A stretch of DNA of 64,000 nt. It comes from Brugia malayi (lineage: Eukaryota > Nematoda > Chromadorea > Rhabditida > Onchocercidae). The notes beneath the pieces are model-generated. The model had not been told where the DNA came from, made no database searches, and was given only the letters and a program-made list of their open reading frames with translations. A program made the position numbers and the translations under genes. Below, piece by piece: positions 38,827 through 50,818 of this stretch. The stretch's first letter is position 1. The number at the start of each line of letters is the position of its first letter. Location: assembly GCF_000002995.4 (NCBI RefSeq), contig NW_025062479.1, forward strand, positions 2,067,721 through 2,131,720. Reading direction: 5' to 3'.

Positions 38827-41059
38827 GACAATAACAAACAAATAAATAAATAATAATAGTAATAGTAATTGGCAAAAGTAATAATGAAACAGAAACAGTT
38901 AGAATTGAAAATTGAAAGCAAAAGAGGTGATGAAAAAAAAAAAAAAAAACGGAGAAAAACGATAGACAAAAATGACATGTCAAAAAAATCAGTGACAGTT
39001 GCGAAGCAAATCAAACGAAGATGTCAAAGAGCTGAATTATCAAGTCTTAAAATTATAAAAAATCCAATAAAAAAAAAAAAAAAAATCCAAATTAATAAGG
39101 AAAACAAAAGTAGTTCGCTCAAATCAATAAATAATTGTGTATGAAACGATTTTTCAATTTCTAGGAAAAAATTTTTTGGCGGAAAATTTGAAAATTTGAA
39201 GAAGAAAAATGGAAAATGAAATATATCAAAAGAAAAAAAAAAATTTTTGTTCTTCTGATATCCGCTTAAAAAATGAGAAAGAAATCCAAAAAAAAAAAAA
39301 AAAAAATTACAATATGCAGAAAGTAAAAATAAATGAAAAATTATTTGACAGACAGGAAGAAGAAACAGAGACATCATCAAAAGTTTACAGTTACTGTTGT
39401 GGATTAGAAATAAAATCAGAAAGATAAAAAGATAAAAATTACATGAATTTGAAAAAAAAACAAATAAATAAATCTAAATACTATGTGTTCAACTGATAAC
39501 TTTTTTCTTCCTTGCTTTAAATATTATTGCTAGTGCTACTATTGCTTTTTTAAACTATAGAATATATATAAATATAATGTTCAATAAAAAAAAAAACAGC
39601 TTTTTTTTAAAATTTATAATAATACCGATTTCCTCCATCCGATGATGACTATCTTTGCAATAATTTTGAAAATTAAATCTTATTTTTGTTAATTTTTATC
39701 AATTATATCCTAAACGTCTGTCTGGTAAGATCTTATAGAGCTAAAAAAGAATTACTGGATTTTAGTTTATAAGTATGACAAGATGAGAAAAGAAAAAGGA
39801 AATCATGAGAAATCCATATAGATGAAAACTACATAAATTGAAAAAATATCAAAAATTTATGAAAACTTCAGTTTTTTAATTTTAAATTGGAGGTGGAACC
39901 AGAAGAAGAAAAAGAAGAAAAATGCAATAGCACACAGCCATGGTAAATTGAAAATGAAAACGTCCTGTTTGATGATTTCATCACTTTTATTAATTTTCCC
40001 ACTAATGCATACAATTAAATCTTGCAGAAAAAAAATCGTAAAACAAAAATTGAATCCATCAAAAATAAATCATAAATAATAATAAGGATTGTAATAATAT
40101 TAATAATAATGATAATAATAATAAATTAAATAAAAATAATAATATAATAAAGAGTGAGCCTATTTGTTGATGAAGAAAAAAAGAAAAAAAAAAGAACGAA
40201 ATAAAAAACAACTGGCACAATAAATGAGTATATGCAAAAAAAAAACAAAGGATTTAAATAAAAAAAAAAAAGAAAAAACACTTTTGAAAAATTGAAGATG
40301 GCAAAAAAAAAAAAAAAAAAAAAAAAAGAAACATTAATTGATTGATAAAGTTCGCTAAAATATATAAAAGAGAAAACGAAACGTGGAAATTATGAAAAAA
40401 TGCTATTTTGTAAATTGAGAGCATGGATGAAAAAAAAAAAGAAAAATCTATTATGAAACGGCCAGGATGATGCAACAACGGGAATATTGCACAGAAAATT
40501 GGTAGTAATAAAAAGTGATTGAAAATAATTATATTTGAAAATTTATATTTAATCGAATTTCATACGATTCAGGCTGCTAGAAATAAAAAAAAAAAATCTA
40601 CTAAATAATTTTATAGCGTATTATTTGCATTTGAAAAAAAATTATTTCATGTGGATTGCATTCAAAACCATATTTACAATAACAACAACAACAACAACAA
40701 CAAAACACATTTTATTAAGTCATCAATAACGGAAAACCAAGTATTGAATCGCCTAGAACAACAAAACAATATATATATAGATATAGATATATTATATGTA
40801 TGTATAAATAACCTCTTCATGACCTTTCAATTTTCTTCACATTATCTCTATTCTAAAATAGATAGAAACATATGAAACTGCTGTACGGTAGAATTTTGGA
40901 ACGAGATCCTAATTTTAATAATCATCTCATTTACTACAGCAATGAAATATATCATTCCGTGTTTTGATGACTGACCAACATTATAATATAGCTAATCAAG
41001 GTATTTTCAGCTATAACCTTGGCTACCTATGAACAAATATACATAAATCCTGTCCTATT
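35986..41059. other. mostly gene-free region with scattered exon-like scraps
   Basis: No complete gene was found. Short stretches with non-AT-biased codons next to good acceptors occur at 36121-36193 (plus; TTGACAG acceptor, ends EEIE then TGA), about 37360-37440 (minus; CATTTACCAG acceptor, PENFFRCLTIST) and 37732-37820 (plus; TTTTCTCAG acceptor). They do not chain into one model. 38520-39450 and 40080-40450 are A-rich, with (AAT)n and A runs. A CAAGGT/ACCTTG hairpin (40997-41021) lies just past the stop of the 41060 gene. Confidence 0.4.
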
Positions 41060-44000
41060 TCAAAATGTATTAGATGGAATGAAACGTTGCTGAGCAGATG
41101 TCTTCTTATGACCTGTTTGATTTCCAACATTACCAGCCTGATTTTCGATATCAGTATCAAACTGCTGTTCTGTATCATCCATATCGTCTTCATCTTTTGT
41201 ATCATTTTCAGCAGCATCAACAATTTCACCTTTCAAATCACCATCATCAGGTTTCGGTAATTCTAGTTCACGTATGTTCAGAATCTGCGGTGTAGCTGAT
41301 GCTGGTGCCGAACCTAAAAAGGAGAAAAAAATAAATAAAACAATTGAATAAGTAATTAGGAAAAGAAGATAATTTTGTTTCCAAATTTAGATGAAGGAAT
41401 TAAGCATATAAGAGAGATGATTACCTAATAATGACTGACTCATGATCTGCTTCATTTGCTCATAGATATGGTTACCTGATACTGCCTGAGTCATAATCTG
41501 TGTCATTTGCTGACTCAAAAGATTTTGGGCAACCACATCAGCCATAAAATTCCCACCGGGTAAACTTGGATTTGACATCGTCCCTAAAGTGTTAACTGTG
41601 AAATTGTGCATGACAATAACAATAACGGATGGAATAATTTTTAAAAAATTTTAAACAGATGTCTCAAATTGTAGCTATAATAACGAACCATAATTATAAC
41701 CCGAACAAAATGTACTTGTCATATTCGAAATAGTTCCAGCTGGTAAACCAAATTCAATTTCCTTCTGTCGCTCACTGATTCGAGCAACTAACTTCATAGC
41801 CCAAGTTAGCTTCAGCTTAATTTGACCACCATGCTCTTCGAGAAGGCCAGGAGCTTTTTCCATAATATAAGCCCGAGCTATTGCAAGTGCTTGCGATGCG
41901 GTTAGATGTCCTCGTGGGTCGGACTGTTTAATCTATAAGTTTCACTTACGTGAAATAAATCAGTGATTTCAAAAATTCATTTAAAAATTGTAATAGGATG
42001 AGAACTCATGTCAACAGTTCAAGAAATCCATGTAACAATTACTTGAACCATATAGTCAACTAATTCAGCGTCAAGTTCATCCCCAATTAACTTCGGACGT
42101 CCTCGGCCACGTCCTCGTAAAAAACCCGGACTGCCAGTGCTGTGTGCCGGATTTGGCTTTGGGTTTTGCTCGGAATTCTGCAAAAAAGAAGTATATAACG
42201 TGAAAATGTTCAAAAAAAAAAAAGAGAGAGAAAAAAAAAACTTCTGAAACTTAAGCTTATATGTAAGAAAAAGCAAAAATATGCGTACTAATCATCAAAT
42301 ATTAAGATTATCATGAAAACAACGGAGCAAAAAAGAACATTAAAGTAAGGAATTAAGAAATCACAACAAATAGTGCAAATAATTAATGAATTACAAAATG
42401 ATTAACTTTTGGAAATTCAAATTAAACACTTACCTTAGAGGTGTCGTTTGAATTGGAAAATTTCACGGCACTTGGAACTGGGCCATTTTGACAGTCACCA
42501 TTCGTACTATCCAGGTCATCACCTGAGGTTGTACCTGGGGAAGCAGCATTTACCGATGAAGGTATTATCTGCGGTGCAAGTGCAACTGCTGCAAATATCT
42601 AATTAAAAATTCCGTTTTAGAGACTTTTTTTGTTCCAGAAATCAATCTTCTTTTTTTCTTCAAGACAAAAAAGTAGCACTAATACCAAACTTATCATGAG
42701 TTATCTTGGTACCAAAAGTAGAATTAAGCGACAAATAGCAATAGTTTTTAAATATTTACAAGATGGTTTCAGCTTATATTCTTTCCGATGATAATAGGCA
42801 GCAACCGGAGTAGGAATACCAAATTTTCGAGCAGCTGCACTGGGACCATGCGCTTCCGCATATTCCGCAACTGCTTTTTTCTCTTCTGCTGAACAATATT
42901 TCGATCGTCGCCCGCTACTGTTTACATTATGATGACCTAAACATAAAATTGTCAAACATAATTTACATAAATAACTATCAACCTCAGTTAATGTGATAGG
43001 CCTTTCATGTAAGATTTAAGATTGTTTTCGGAAGATAACTATCTCATCACTTCTCGACGAAAAGCAATGCCATAAACAATCGAATAGACTTGTACTTTAC
43101 AATCAAAACAAAAAAGCATAATAGCTAAATATCGACTTGTTTGCATTCAGAAATTTGCTAACACAAAGTTCTCTTAAAATCAGACAAAAAATTTTACCTT
43201 TATTTGAAGGATTTCCATTCAGTGGTTTTGTAAATGACGTTCCAGCTGCAGCAGCGGCAAGACCAAATGCTGCCGGTAAACCCGCCGTGGCAGCAGCTGC
43301 AGCTGCCGCAACCTGAGCACCATTAAGTGGAAGTCCAGTTTGTGTGAAAATTTGTGATAGCAATGCCTCACAATCATTCATTGAAGGCACATTTGAGATT
43401 GTTTGAATATTTCCTGCTGTTACTGCACCCACTGATGATGGTGGTGAAGTTTTGGGTACCTGTAACTGATTATGAATCCGAATATGTATTATGCTAAGAA
43501 GTAGGAAATTTTGTAAGAATCGGAATAAGCTTCAATTACTTGTCAGTTGTAATTATAAAAAGTGGATTAAGTAACTCACTAAAATTTGAGAAAAAAAAAA
43601 AGGCATTATAGTGATGAACATTTTGCTCAAATAGAGCAATAATTAAGAGATAATTAGCATGCTTGATAAACAACATATATAAATTAGGAAAGTAACCTCC
43701 GCTTTAAGTGATCGTTTTTCGATAAAACCGTTTTGTGCCACATTTGTTGATTTATTATTATCACTAACTTTATTAGGTGATAACTGTATTGATGCACCAT
43801 CCTTTAACAATTTGAACATTTCGACCTGAGTTTGATAGTATGGCTTGCAAATACCGCATTGGCAAGATGGCACATGAAGAGCATTCAATAAAAGTGTAAC
43901 CTGAAATAAACTGATAAAAATTTGCACAATGAAATAATTCATTTAATTCCTCAATCTCAATATTTTTTAAAGTTACAATCGGTCGTCTACATTAATTAAT

Positions 44001-44184
44001 TAGAAAATAAAAAAAAAAGAACTGAAATAGCTGAAGAGATAGACCTCACCTGATGAGAGAGATATGTCATTTGTATAGCTAAATCGCTGACTTGTTGTTT
44101 TAATAAATCTTGACTTTGGTTATTTTTCTTATCTTGCCCTGATCGACCTTTAAAGCTTCGTTTTGTCATTTCTTCATCATCCAT
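41060..44184 (-). CDS. helix-turn-helix / AT-hook nuclear protein with transposase-like domain
   Basis: Likely DNA-binding regulator. Exons: 44050-44184, 43697-43900, 43198-43459, 42760-42936, 42434-42588, 42043-42177, 41701-41932, 41425-41595 and 41060-41313. All joins are in phase, giving 1725 nt and 574 residues. In order: acidic/basic start (MDDEEMTKRSFKGR) with a Gln-rich helix; PSCQCGICKPYY (56-67), a CxCxxC that could bind metal; Ala-rich stretch (163-187); psq/HTH-like segment YCSAEEKKAVAEYAEAHG then AAARKFGIPTPVAAYYHRK (214-252); AT-hook RGRGRGRP (332-339); GRP.LIGDELDAELVDYM continuing across exons to LLEEHGGQIKLKLTWAMKLVARI (337-408), like modules in pogo/Tigger-type transposase ORFs; QMTQIM/QMKQIM repeat; acidic Asp/Glu-rich tail. 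Acceptors at 43460 and 41596 have in-frame alternatives 6 and 12 nt away. The start is the first ATG in frame after a TTTGCAG acceptor (44204-44210), so a spliced leader or 5' exon is possible. Confidence 0.9.
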
Positions 44185-44896
44185 TTGTTCATCCTCATTC
44201 CCTCTGCAAATAAATTTATTGTAGTTGCAGAATAATTTGTGAATACAAATTGATTTTGATTATAACAATATTAAAATCTATTATTTATTACAAGAAAAAG
44301 AAAAAAAAACTCTTACTCTTACCAAATGTATTAATTTATGAAGTTCCGCCATCAAATTTGGTATAGTATTCGAGAAATGAAATTTCAACATTTCCCGCCT
44401 TTCCCTCCTCTATTATTATAATGCTTTTAATAACTACCTCAATTTTAAATAAGTACACTTCCTAATTTTATTAATGTTGCACTATTACTGAAAATATAAT
44501 ATAATTGGATACAGTACTTGTTTTAAATTGAAATAATTAGCAATAAATAGCTCAAAAACACAATCATTTCTTATCTCAAAATGATGTCTTTCTCAGAAGT
44601 CCATAAATTGTTATAGGAGGAAAAAAATTACAAAAAAAAAAAAAGAAAAAAAAAAACGAGTACAATAATCATGTCATACGAAAGAAACGAGGATTCGAAT
44701 TTTTAACATTCATTTTATTAATTTTTCTTTTTTTTTTTTAAATTTTAAATTACATTTTTCAAAGAAAACAAAAGCAAAGAAAAAAAAAAGAACGAAAATT
44801 CAAATTGTCTTAAAAAATAATGATTGAAATATAATCTAGAAATAAATTTAAAGGATTTGTTTAATTTTTAATAGGATAAATAAATAAATTTAAAAA
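44185..44896 (-). promoter_or_regulatory. 5' region of the HTH/AT-hook gene
   Basis: The coding exon is preceded by a TTTGCAG acceptor (44204-44210). About 115 bases further up is a conserved-looking stretch (44320-44410, minus) with a GTAAGA donor. Reading from its ATGs into the next exon meets a stop, so it would be a non-coding first exon or carry a short upstream ORF. The rest is A/T runs. Confidence 0.35.
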
Positions 44897-45130
44897 TTAA
44901 ACGAACGAGCATGATTGCATCGGTGATCCATTCCGTTGTTGAATTAGTAATGAATGAGTAACATCCTCACCGGAACAATCCTCATTCATCATCATCATTC
45001 CGCCACCATTACTCAATTCACCCATCAATATCACGCTTTATTGTATCGTTGTCGATCTATCTCTGTTGACTTATTGCTCCAACTAATGCAACAAATAAAA
45101 TAATACTTGTATTGTGTACCACTTTGTCGT
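44897..45130 (-). other. coding-like GC-richer island upstream of the HTH gene
   Basis: On the minus strand an ATG at 45025 opens MGELSNGGGMMMMNEDCSG then EDVTHSLLIQQRNGSP, 43 codons ending TAA at 44897. A second frame just above it, after GCATTAG, reads WSNKSTEIDRQRYNKA. Codons are much less AT-biased than the neighbourhood. It may be a first exon of the HTH gene, the last exon of another gene, or a small gene; phases did not settle it. Confidence 0.3.
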
Positions 45131-46792
45131 ATGATTGTTTTTACGTAATTTACGCTTTCTCACTTTATAGAACTAAAAATATCATTAATTATAATTCGTT
45201 ATATTTTAACATTTTGTATTATATCTGACGCTGCTAAATACATATATATATATATATATGATAAAATGTAAACATTCAGAAAATTTTATTAAAATTTTGA
45301 AGTTCATCTAACAATTTCTGGAAAACCAACACTTCCTAAATGCATTTTATGAATGGAATTAAAAAAAAAAAAAAGAAACCCCACTAGCATTAAATAAAAT
45401 GATCCATTCATATATTCACATTTGATGCTGATGAAACAACAGAAGAGAAGAACATCAATTATCGTTATCCAAAAAGAATAGGTCAAATTTTCGAGTAAAA
45501 AAAAAAAAAAAAACAATTACCTGTCACAATATATTTACCTCCTTATGCAATAACTAAATTCTACATTCATTTAATATAAGTGCAAAATCTTAGTTTTTTT
45601 TCTCCTTTTTCTCTTATTTCATTTTAAAAAATTTCGCTTATTTGAAAAAATGAAAACGTTTTTTTTTTTTTTTTTTTTTTTCTTTTTCTTCCTTTGTTAA
45701 TACTTTGGATTACTTTAGTGAGACGAAAGTTTGATTCAGAAAGGAAAAATTTTATTCGAAAATTTCTTTTCTTTGTCTAAATGAAAAATGGCGTAAATAT
45801 TAGAAAAAAAGAAAAAATTTTTTTAAATAATGCAAAAATTCCGCTTAAAAATGAGTACTTTAATGGAAAAATAAAAGGAATTTTCTTTTTTTTTTTCACT
45901 TTAGAGGAAATGATTAACCAAAATATACATATAACATACACATACACACACACATACACACACTAAACTGAAGAATAAAAAAGATAAAACAATAATATTT
46001 CGTCTAGAGTTTTTAGATATATTTTAAATTAATCGAGTAAAAAAAAAATTCTCTCTTCTTTTTTGCTTTTTTTTTTCAATTTATAACTAGGGATTGTGAT
46101 ACGGTTGCTTGTTGAAAAATTATTTTTTTTTTCTTTTTTAAAGAATTGATATAAAGGAATTTAATAAAGAACTAAAAAATTTATAACGTTAAAAAAAATT
46201 AGATGACATAAATATGGTATCAATTTTTAGTGAAATAAAATGAAAAAATTTATAATAAAAATTATAAGATACTTTAAGTTACATTCATATTAGATTATTT
46301 TGTTAAAAGAGAAAAAAAGAGATTGAATATTGTATGTTGAATATATATATATATTTGTCGTAAAATTTTCAATTTTACATTTAACAGTAATGAAGCATTA
46401 GAAATTTGATGAAGAACATTTACAAAAATATTGATATGTTTTAGAAATGAGAAAAGAAGGTCGCTCACTAGTCATTATTCGGGAAAATTGATTTGTCACA
46501 TTTAGTGACAAGAGAATCAATAAATGACAGGCATCATTTTATAATTTATCAATGACAATATTTTTCATTGATAAACTATTACAAATGTCATAAAATTTAA
46601 GCGATAATGGTAAAATCTTAAAATTATTAAAATAAATTAAAGAAAGAATTTTTGTTTGATAAATAAAAATTTTGATTAATAAAGAATTACACAATAAAAG
46701 AAAGAGAAAGAGAAAGACGAGAGGAGAGAGAGAGAGAGAGAAAAGATGTAGAAGAAGAGAGATTATGATTGGTATATGATAGATTGCATTTT
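45131..46792. other. gene-free AT-rich region
   Basis: Only A/T runs, a short (AT)n at 45241-45260, a CA-rich patch at about 45933-45962 and a GA run near 46722-46741. Confidence 0.6.
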
Positions 46793-46892
46793 GGTATAAC
46801 ATTGACAACATCGTGTTGAAAAGCCCAAATGATCCGGATAATTTGGCTTTTATACCAAATGGACTTTACGATGAACTTGACAAGAAGTTCCG
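46793..46892 (+). pseudogene. isolated exon-like relic
   Basis: About 33 codons read YNIDNIVLKSPNDPDN, then LAFIPNGLYDELDKKFREMK, with ordinary rather than AT-extreme codon use. They are embedded in DNA that is otherwise GA/CT microsatellite. No AG acceptor precedes it closely and no GT donor follows it, so it is more likely a fragment of a lost or displaced exon than a working one. Source protein not recognised. Confidence 0.35.
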
Positions 46893-47179
46893 CGAAATGA
46901 AAATCTTTTTGAATGTTTTCTCTAATCTCATCATCTTCTTTATCTTCTTTTCATTTCATTTCTTTCCTTTTTTTTTTCTTCCTCTCTCTCTCCCTTTCTG
47001 TAATTCTTTTTTGTATTTAAATTGAAATGAAAACGTTAGTGTAAAAAATAAAACTGATAAACAAAAATGAAAAGTTGGACTTAACAATTTTATTAAAATT
47101 GAAATTTTAGACGGCAAATATATTTTGTTGTAAAATGTAAATATTAGGCAAAAAATAAATAAAAAAAACAGGAATGGAA

Positions 47180-47183
<4 letters not shown>

Positions 47184-47219
<36 letters not shown>
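47184..47219. repeat. (AT)n microsatellite
   Basis: About 18 uninterrupted AT dinucleotides. Confidence 0.95.
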
Positions 47220-47224
<5 letters not shown>

Positions 47225-50200
47225 GTATATACACTTACTTGTTTATTTATTCATTAAAAAGAAATGGAAAAATGGCTTTGTGGAGAAGAGAGGAAAGAAA
47301 TATATTCCTTAATAAGAAGAAGCAAAAAGAGGAAATGGACAAGTAGGAGGACTTAAAGGAGGTAGAGACAAAGAGAGAGAGAGAGACAGACAGGCAGACA
47401 AATGGAGAGACATCAAAAAAGGGGGTGTGGGTTAAAAGCGTATTTGATTTAAAGTATAATTGAAAATTGTTTGCATTCTCAACCAAAAAGGAATTAATAT
47501 AAAAGGTACAATAAGTGTGGGCTTCGGAAACTTATTGATATATGATTAGATGAAGGAAGAGTGAATTATTTGTCGTTTCTATTTATTAATAAATCATTAT
47601 AAATTCCGAGATGAATGGACAGTTGCACTGTTATCGATTTCAGCTCAAATAATCAACCATTGTTAATTTATTCTCAAACCACATTTGCATATTTATAATG
47701 CTTAATATATAAATTTAATTACTGATGATGGTAGTAGCATTTGGCTTAAAAGAGATAAACGTAATCGCTAGTTAATATCCGATTCTTTCGTCTTTTATTT
47801 AATATTTCCAACTCAATACTTATATATATATATATAAATCATTAAGTAATATATTTGCATACTTATTTTAATCTTATGTAAATTCTTACACAGTTTGTAT
47901 AATCGTAAATTATGCAAAAAAAAAAAAAAAAAAAAAAAAAAATTGGAAAATGTTATCGATGATACGATCATTAATTACTTCACTTATAGCTGGATAATTT
48001 TTCTGATAATATTGACCAATTTACTGGTGAAAAACTAAAAAACTGAGAAGAAAACATTTCATAAAATTTTGATATAAATAAATTAAAAGTAATACAATAT
48101 TCTATTGCATAATTTGACAATTGAAATCACAATAAATTTTAAATCAAAAGGATAAATGATTAAAATAAGTACTATATCATCATATATCATTTGCCGAATT
48201 TGCTATTGCCGAATCAAACATAACCACTCATTTAATCCATTTGACAAAGATCTGTTGCAATTGAAAATAAAAAGCATAACTAAACAATGAACTTCATTAA
48301 ATCTTAGCAACAGAATGAAATAAATTGTAAATGAAAAAGTGAAAATTTTGGAGAAAAAGAAAAAAGGAAAAATCGACAGAAGGCAATAAAGAAGTTAGAA
48401 AAATTGAATGCTGGCGACTGGCAAAAATATAATATAATAGCTTTAGAAATATGACTTTTATTATCACTTTTACTCTTCGACAAAGGAAGAAAAAAATGAT
48501 AAATATCTAATTAACATTTTAATCAAAATTAAACGGCTCACTCGTTGTATGTTCGCTTGACTAAAACGCAATCATTACATAGTTTTTTTTTTTATTTTTT
48601 TATTTTTTTCATTTTTTTAGATAGAAAAATCTCTTTTTTTTTGGTATGAAAAAAAAAAGAAAAAAAAAATTATGCCCGTTTATAAATAAAATAAAATGTA
48701 TAGGAAGAGAAAGGAGAAAGAATTTAAAGAGAATTATTCCTTTTTTTTTTCCTATTTCTTTATGGCATAAAGAAAAAAGGAAGAGAGAAATATACTTGTA
48801 TTTATAATATATATATAATTTAAATAAATAAATTACAAGATTGTTAAATAAACAAACTTGCAAATGATGAGAGATATAAATACGAAATGTAACGAGGAAG
48901 AAGAGAAAAAAAAAATCTTTAATCATTTTAGTATTCTTTTCCTTTTACTAGATTTTAATGGTAAATAAAAGATGAGAAGAAACAAAATGAGTAAATAAAA
49001 TTTTTCTATAAAATTTAATTTCAAAAATTTCAAACTAATAACTTTGATATGATAACATCTACAGCAAATATTTCCTATCTTATCTATCTATTACATTCAT
49101 TTAATTCATTCATTCCTCTAAAAATGCTCACTTTTAATAATATGAAAAGAAAAAAAAAACAGAAAAAAGGAAACGAAACGAAAAAAAAAAACCAGCAGAA
49201 ATTTGCAATAAAATTAATAAACAAAATAAATTAGAAATTAAAAATAAATTTGATTGTTTGATTAATTTTTTTTTTTTTTTTAAATATATATAAACTTGTT
49301 TGTTTGGAATATATATATATATATATATGTATAAACTTGAAAATGATTCAAGAGAGGTGAAATAAAAAAAAAATACTTTCTAAAAATGAAAAAAAAAAGT
49401 TGATGTAATAAAATATGTTGCAATAATTTTAATCAATTTCTTTTTTTCTTTTCTTGTCCTCCCTTTTAATTCTATCTCAATCATAAAACGTATTTTCCTA
49501 CTGCTATAATAATTAAATGTCGACAAATACACATGTTTATTATTTGTAATATTATAAAGCAACAACAAAAATTCATTTGTTTCTCGATTTTTGATTTCTG
49601 ATGCAATTGACATTATAAAAGAAATCGATATTATATATATATAATATATAAACTAATATTATCGATATATGAAATGACTCATTTGCATCGTTAATAAATT
49701 AGAGGTAAAAGAAAATGGGAAAAAAGAGCTTTTCTAATTTTAATTACTAATAAAAGGTAACAGTTATTAAAAGAAATATTTTATTTTAAATATATTCAAT
49801 AAAATAGGCCAAAAAAAAAAAAATTTATAAAGACTTTTTTCTTTTTCATCAAACATATGTATGTTTTTTTTTTTCTTTTTTCTCCTTCTTTTCTTTCTTT
49901 TGTACTTTTTTTTTTAAAATTTTATTTCTCCTGAAGTATTTCATTGTTAAATACATACATGGCGAAATGCTTTTAAAGAAAAAGAAAAACATCAAATCAT
50001 TAAATAAAATTTTTTCGAGATAAGAACAGGGAAAAAAGGTTAATTGTGAAGTTGAAAGGTAATATTGAAAGTTGTTAATTTTGCAATAACAATTGTAACA
50101 AGGATGTGAAGAAAAACTAAAATATCTAAAGGAATAAATATATATATATATGTGAATGAAAATTTCATGAGTATTTGAGATATTTAAAGAGGAAAATAAA

Positions 50201-50756
50201 TTAATTAATACCGGAAGGGTAATGCTTTAAAATTATATTGATTTTCCATCATATTGCAATAAACCTTTTCTTTTCTAATTTTTTCTCTTTTTTTTTTTTT
50301 TTATTTTATTTTGTTTTTATTTTTTCCTCTCTTCGTCTCCCTCTCTCCAACTTATTGACGACAATCATTCATTTATTAGTGACAATTTTTTGTTGCTGCG
50401 AAAATTTCTCCTCATTTATTAAAATAAAATAACATAAATATAAAATTTGTTCGCAATAATCAAAAAAAAAAAACAGAAATTTTTAGAATATTATCGGAAA
50501 ATAAAAGAATTTGTCCAAATGAATGAAAATAAAATTTTTTAGAAAATCAACCGAAAAATATATTAATGTATCTATTTTATCTATCTATGTGTGCAGTTAT
50601 ATTATTTAGCTATTATGCACAACAATGATTGAATAAGTAAAGTATTTGATATATTTGATCGGATAGGTTAATGAATTGAAATATATAATAGAAATATTTT
50701 TCGTTTTCTGCATTTTTTCTTCCTTTATCTTTGTTTTTGTTTTTTTTTGTTTGGTT

Positions 50757-50763
<7 letters not shown>

Positions 50764-50815
<52 letters not shown>
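50764..50815. repeat. 52-base T homopolymer
   Basis: The longest homopolymer in the window, preceded by T-rich sequence. Its exact length is likely to be unreliable in any assembly. Confidence 0.95.

Positions 50816-50818
<3 letters not shown>

Noticed and set aside
38702..39427. Clustered 65-118 codon frames on both strands
   Set aside because: Built from AAT repeats and A/T runs; overlapping antisense frames show that this is a composition effect.
44685..44705. GGATTCGAAT resembling a tRNA B-box
   Set aside because: No A-box, acceptor stem or anticodon arm can be drawn around it.
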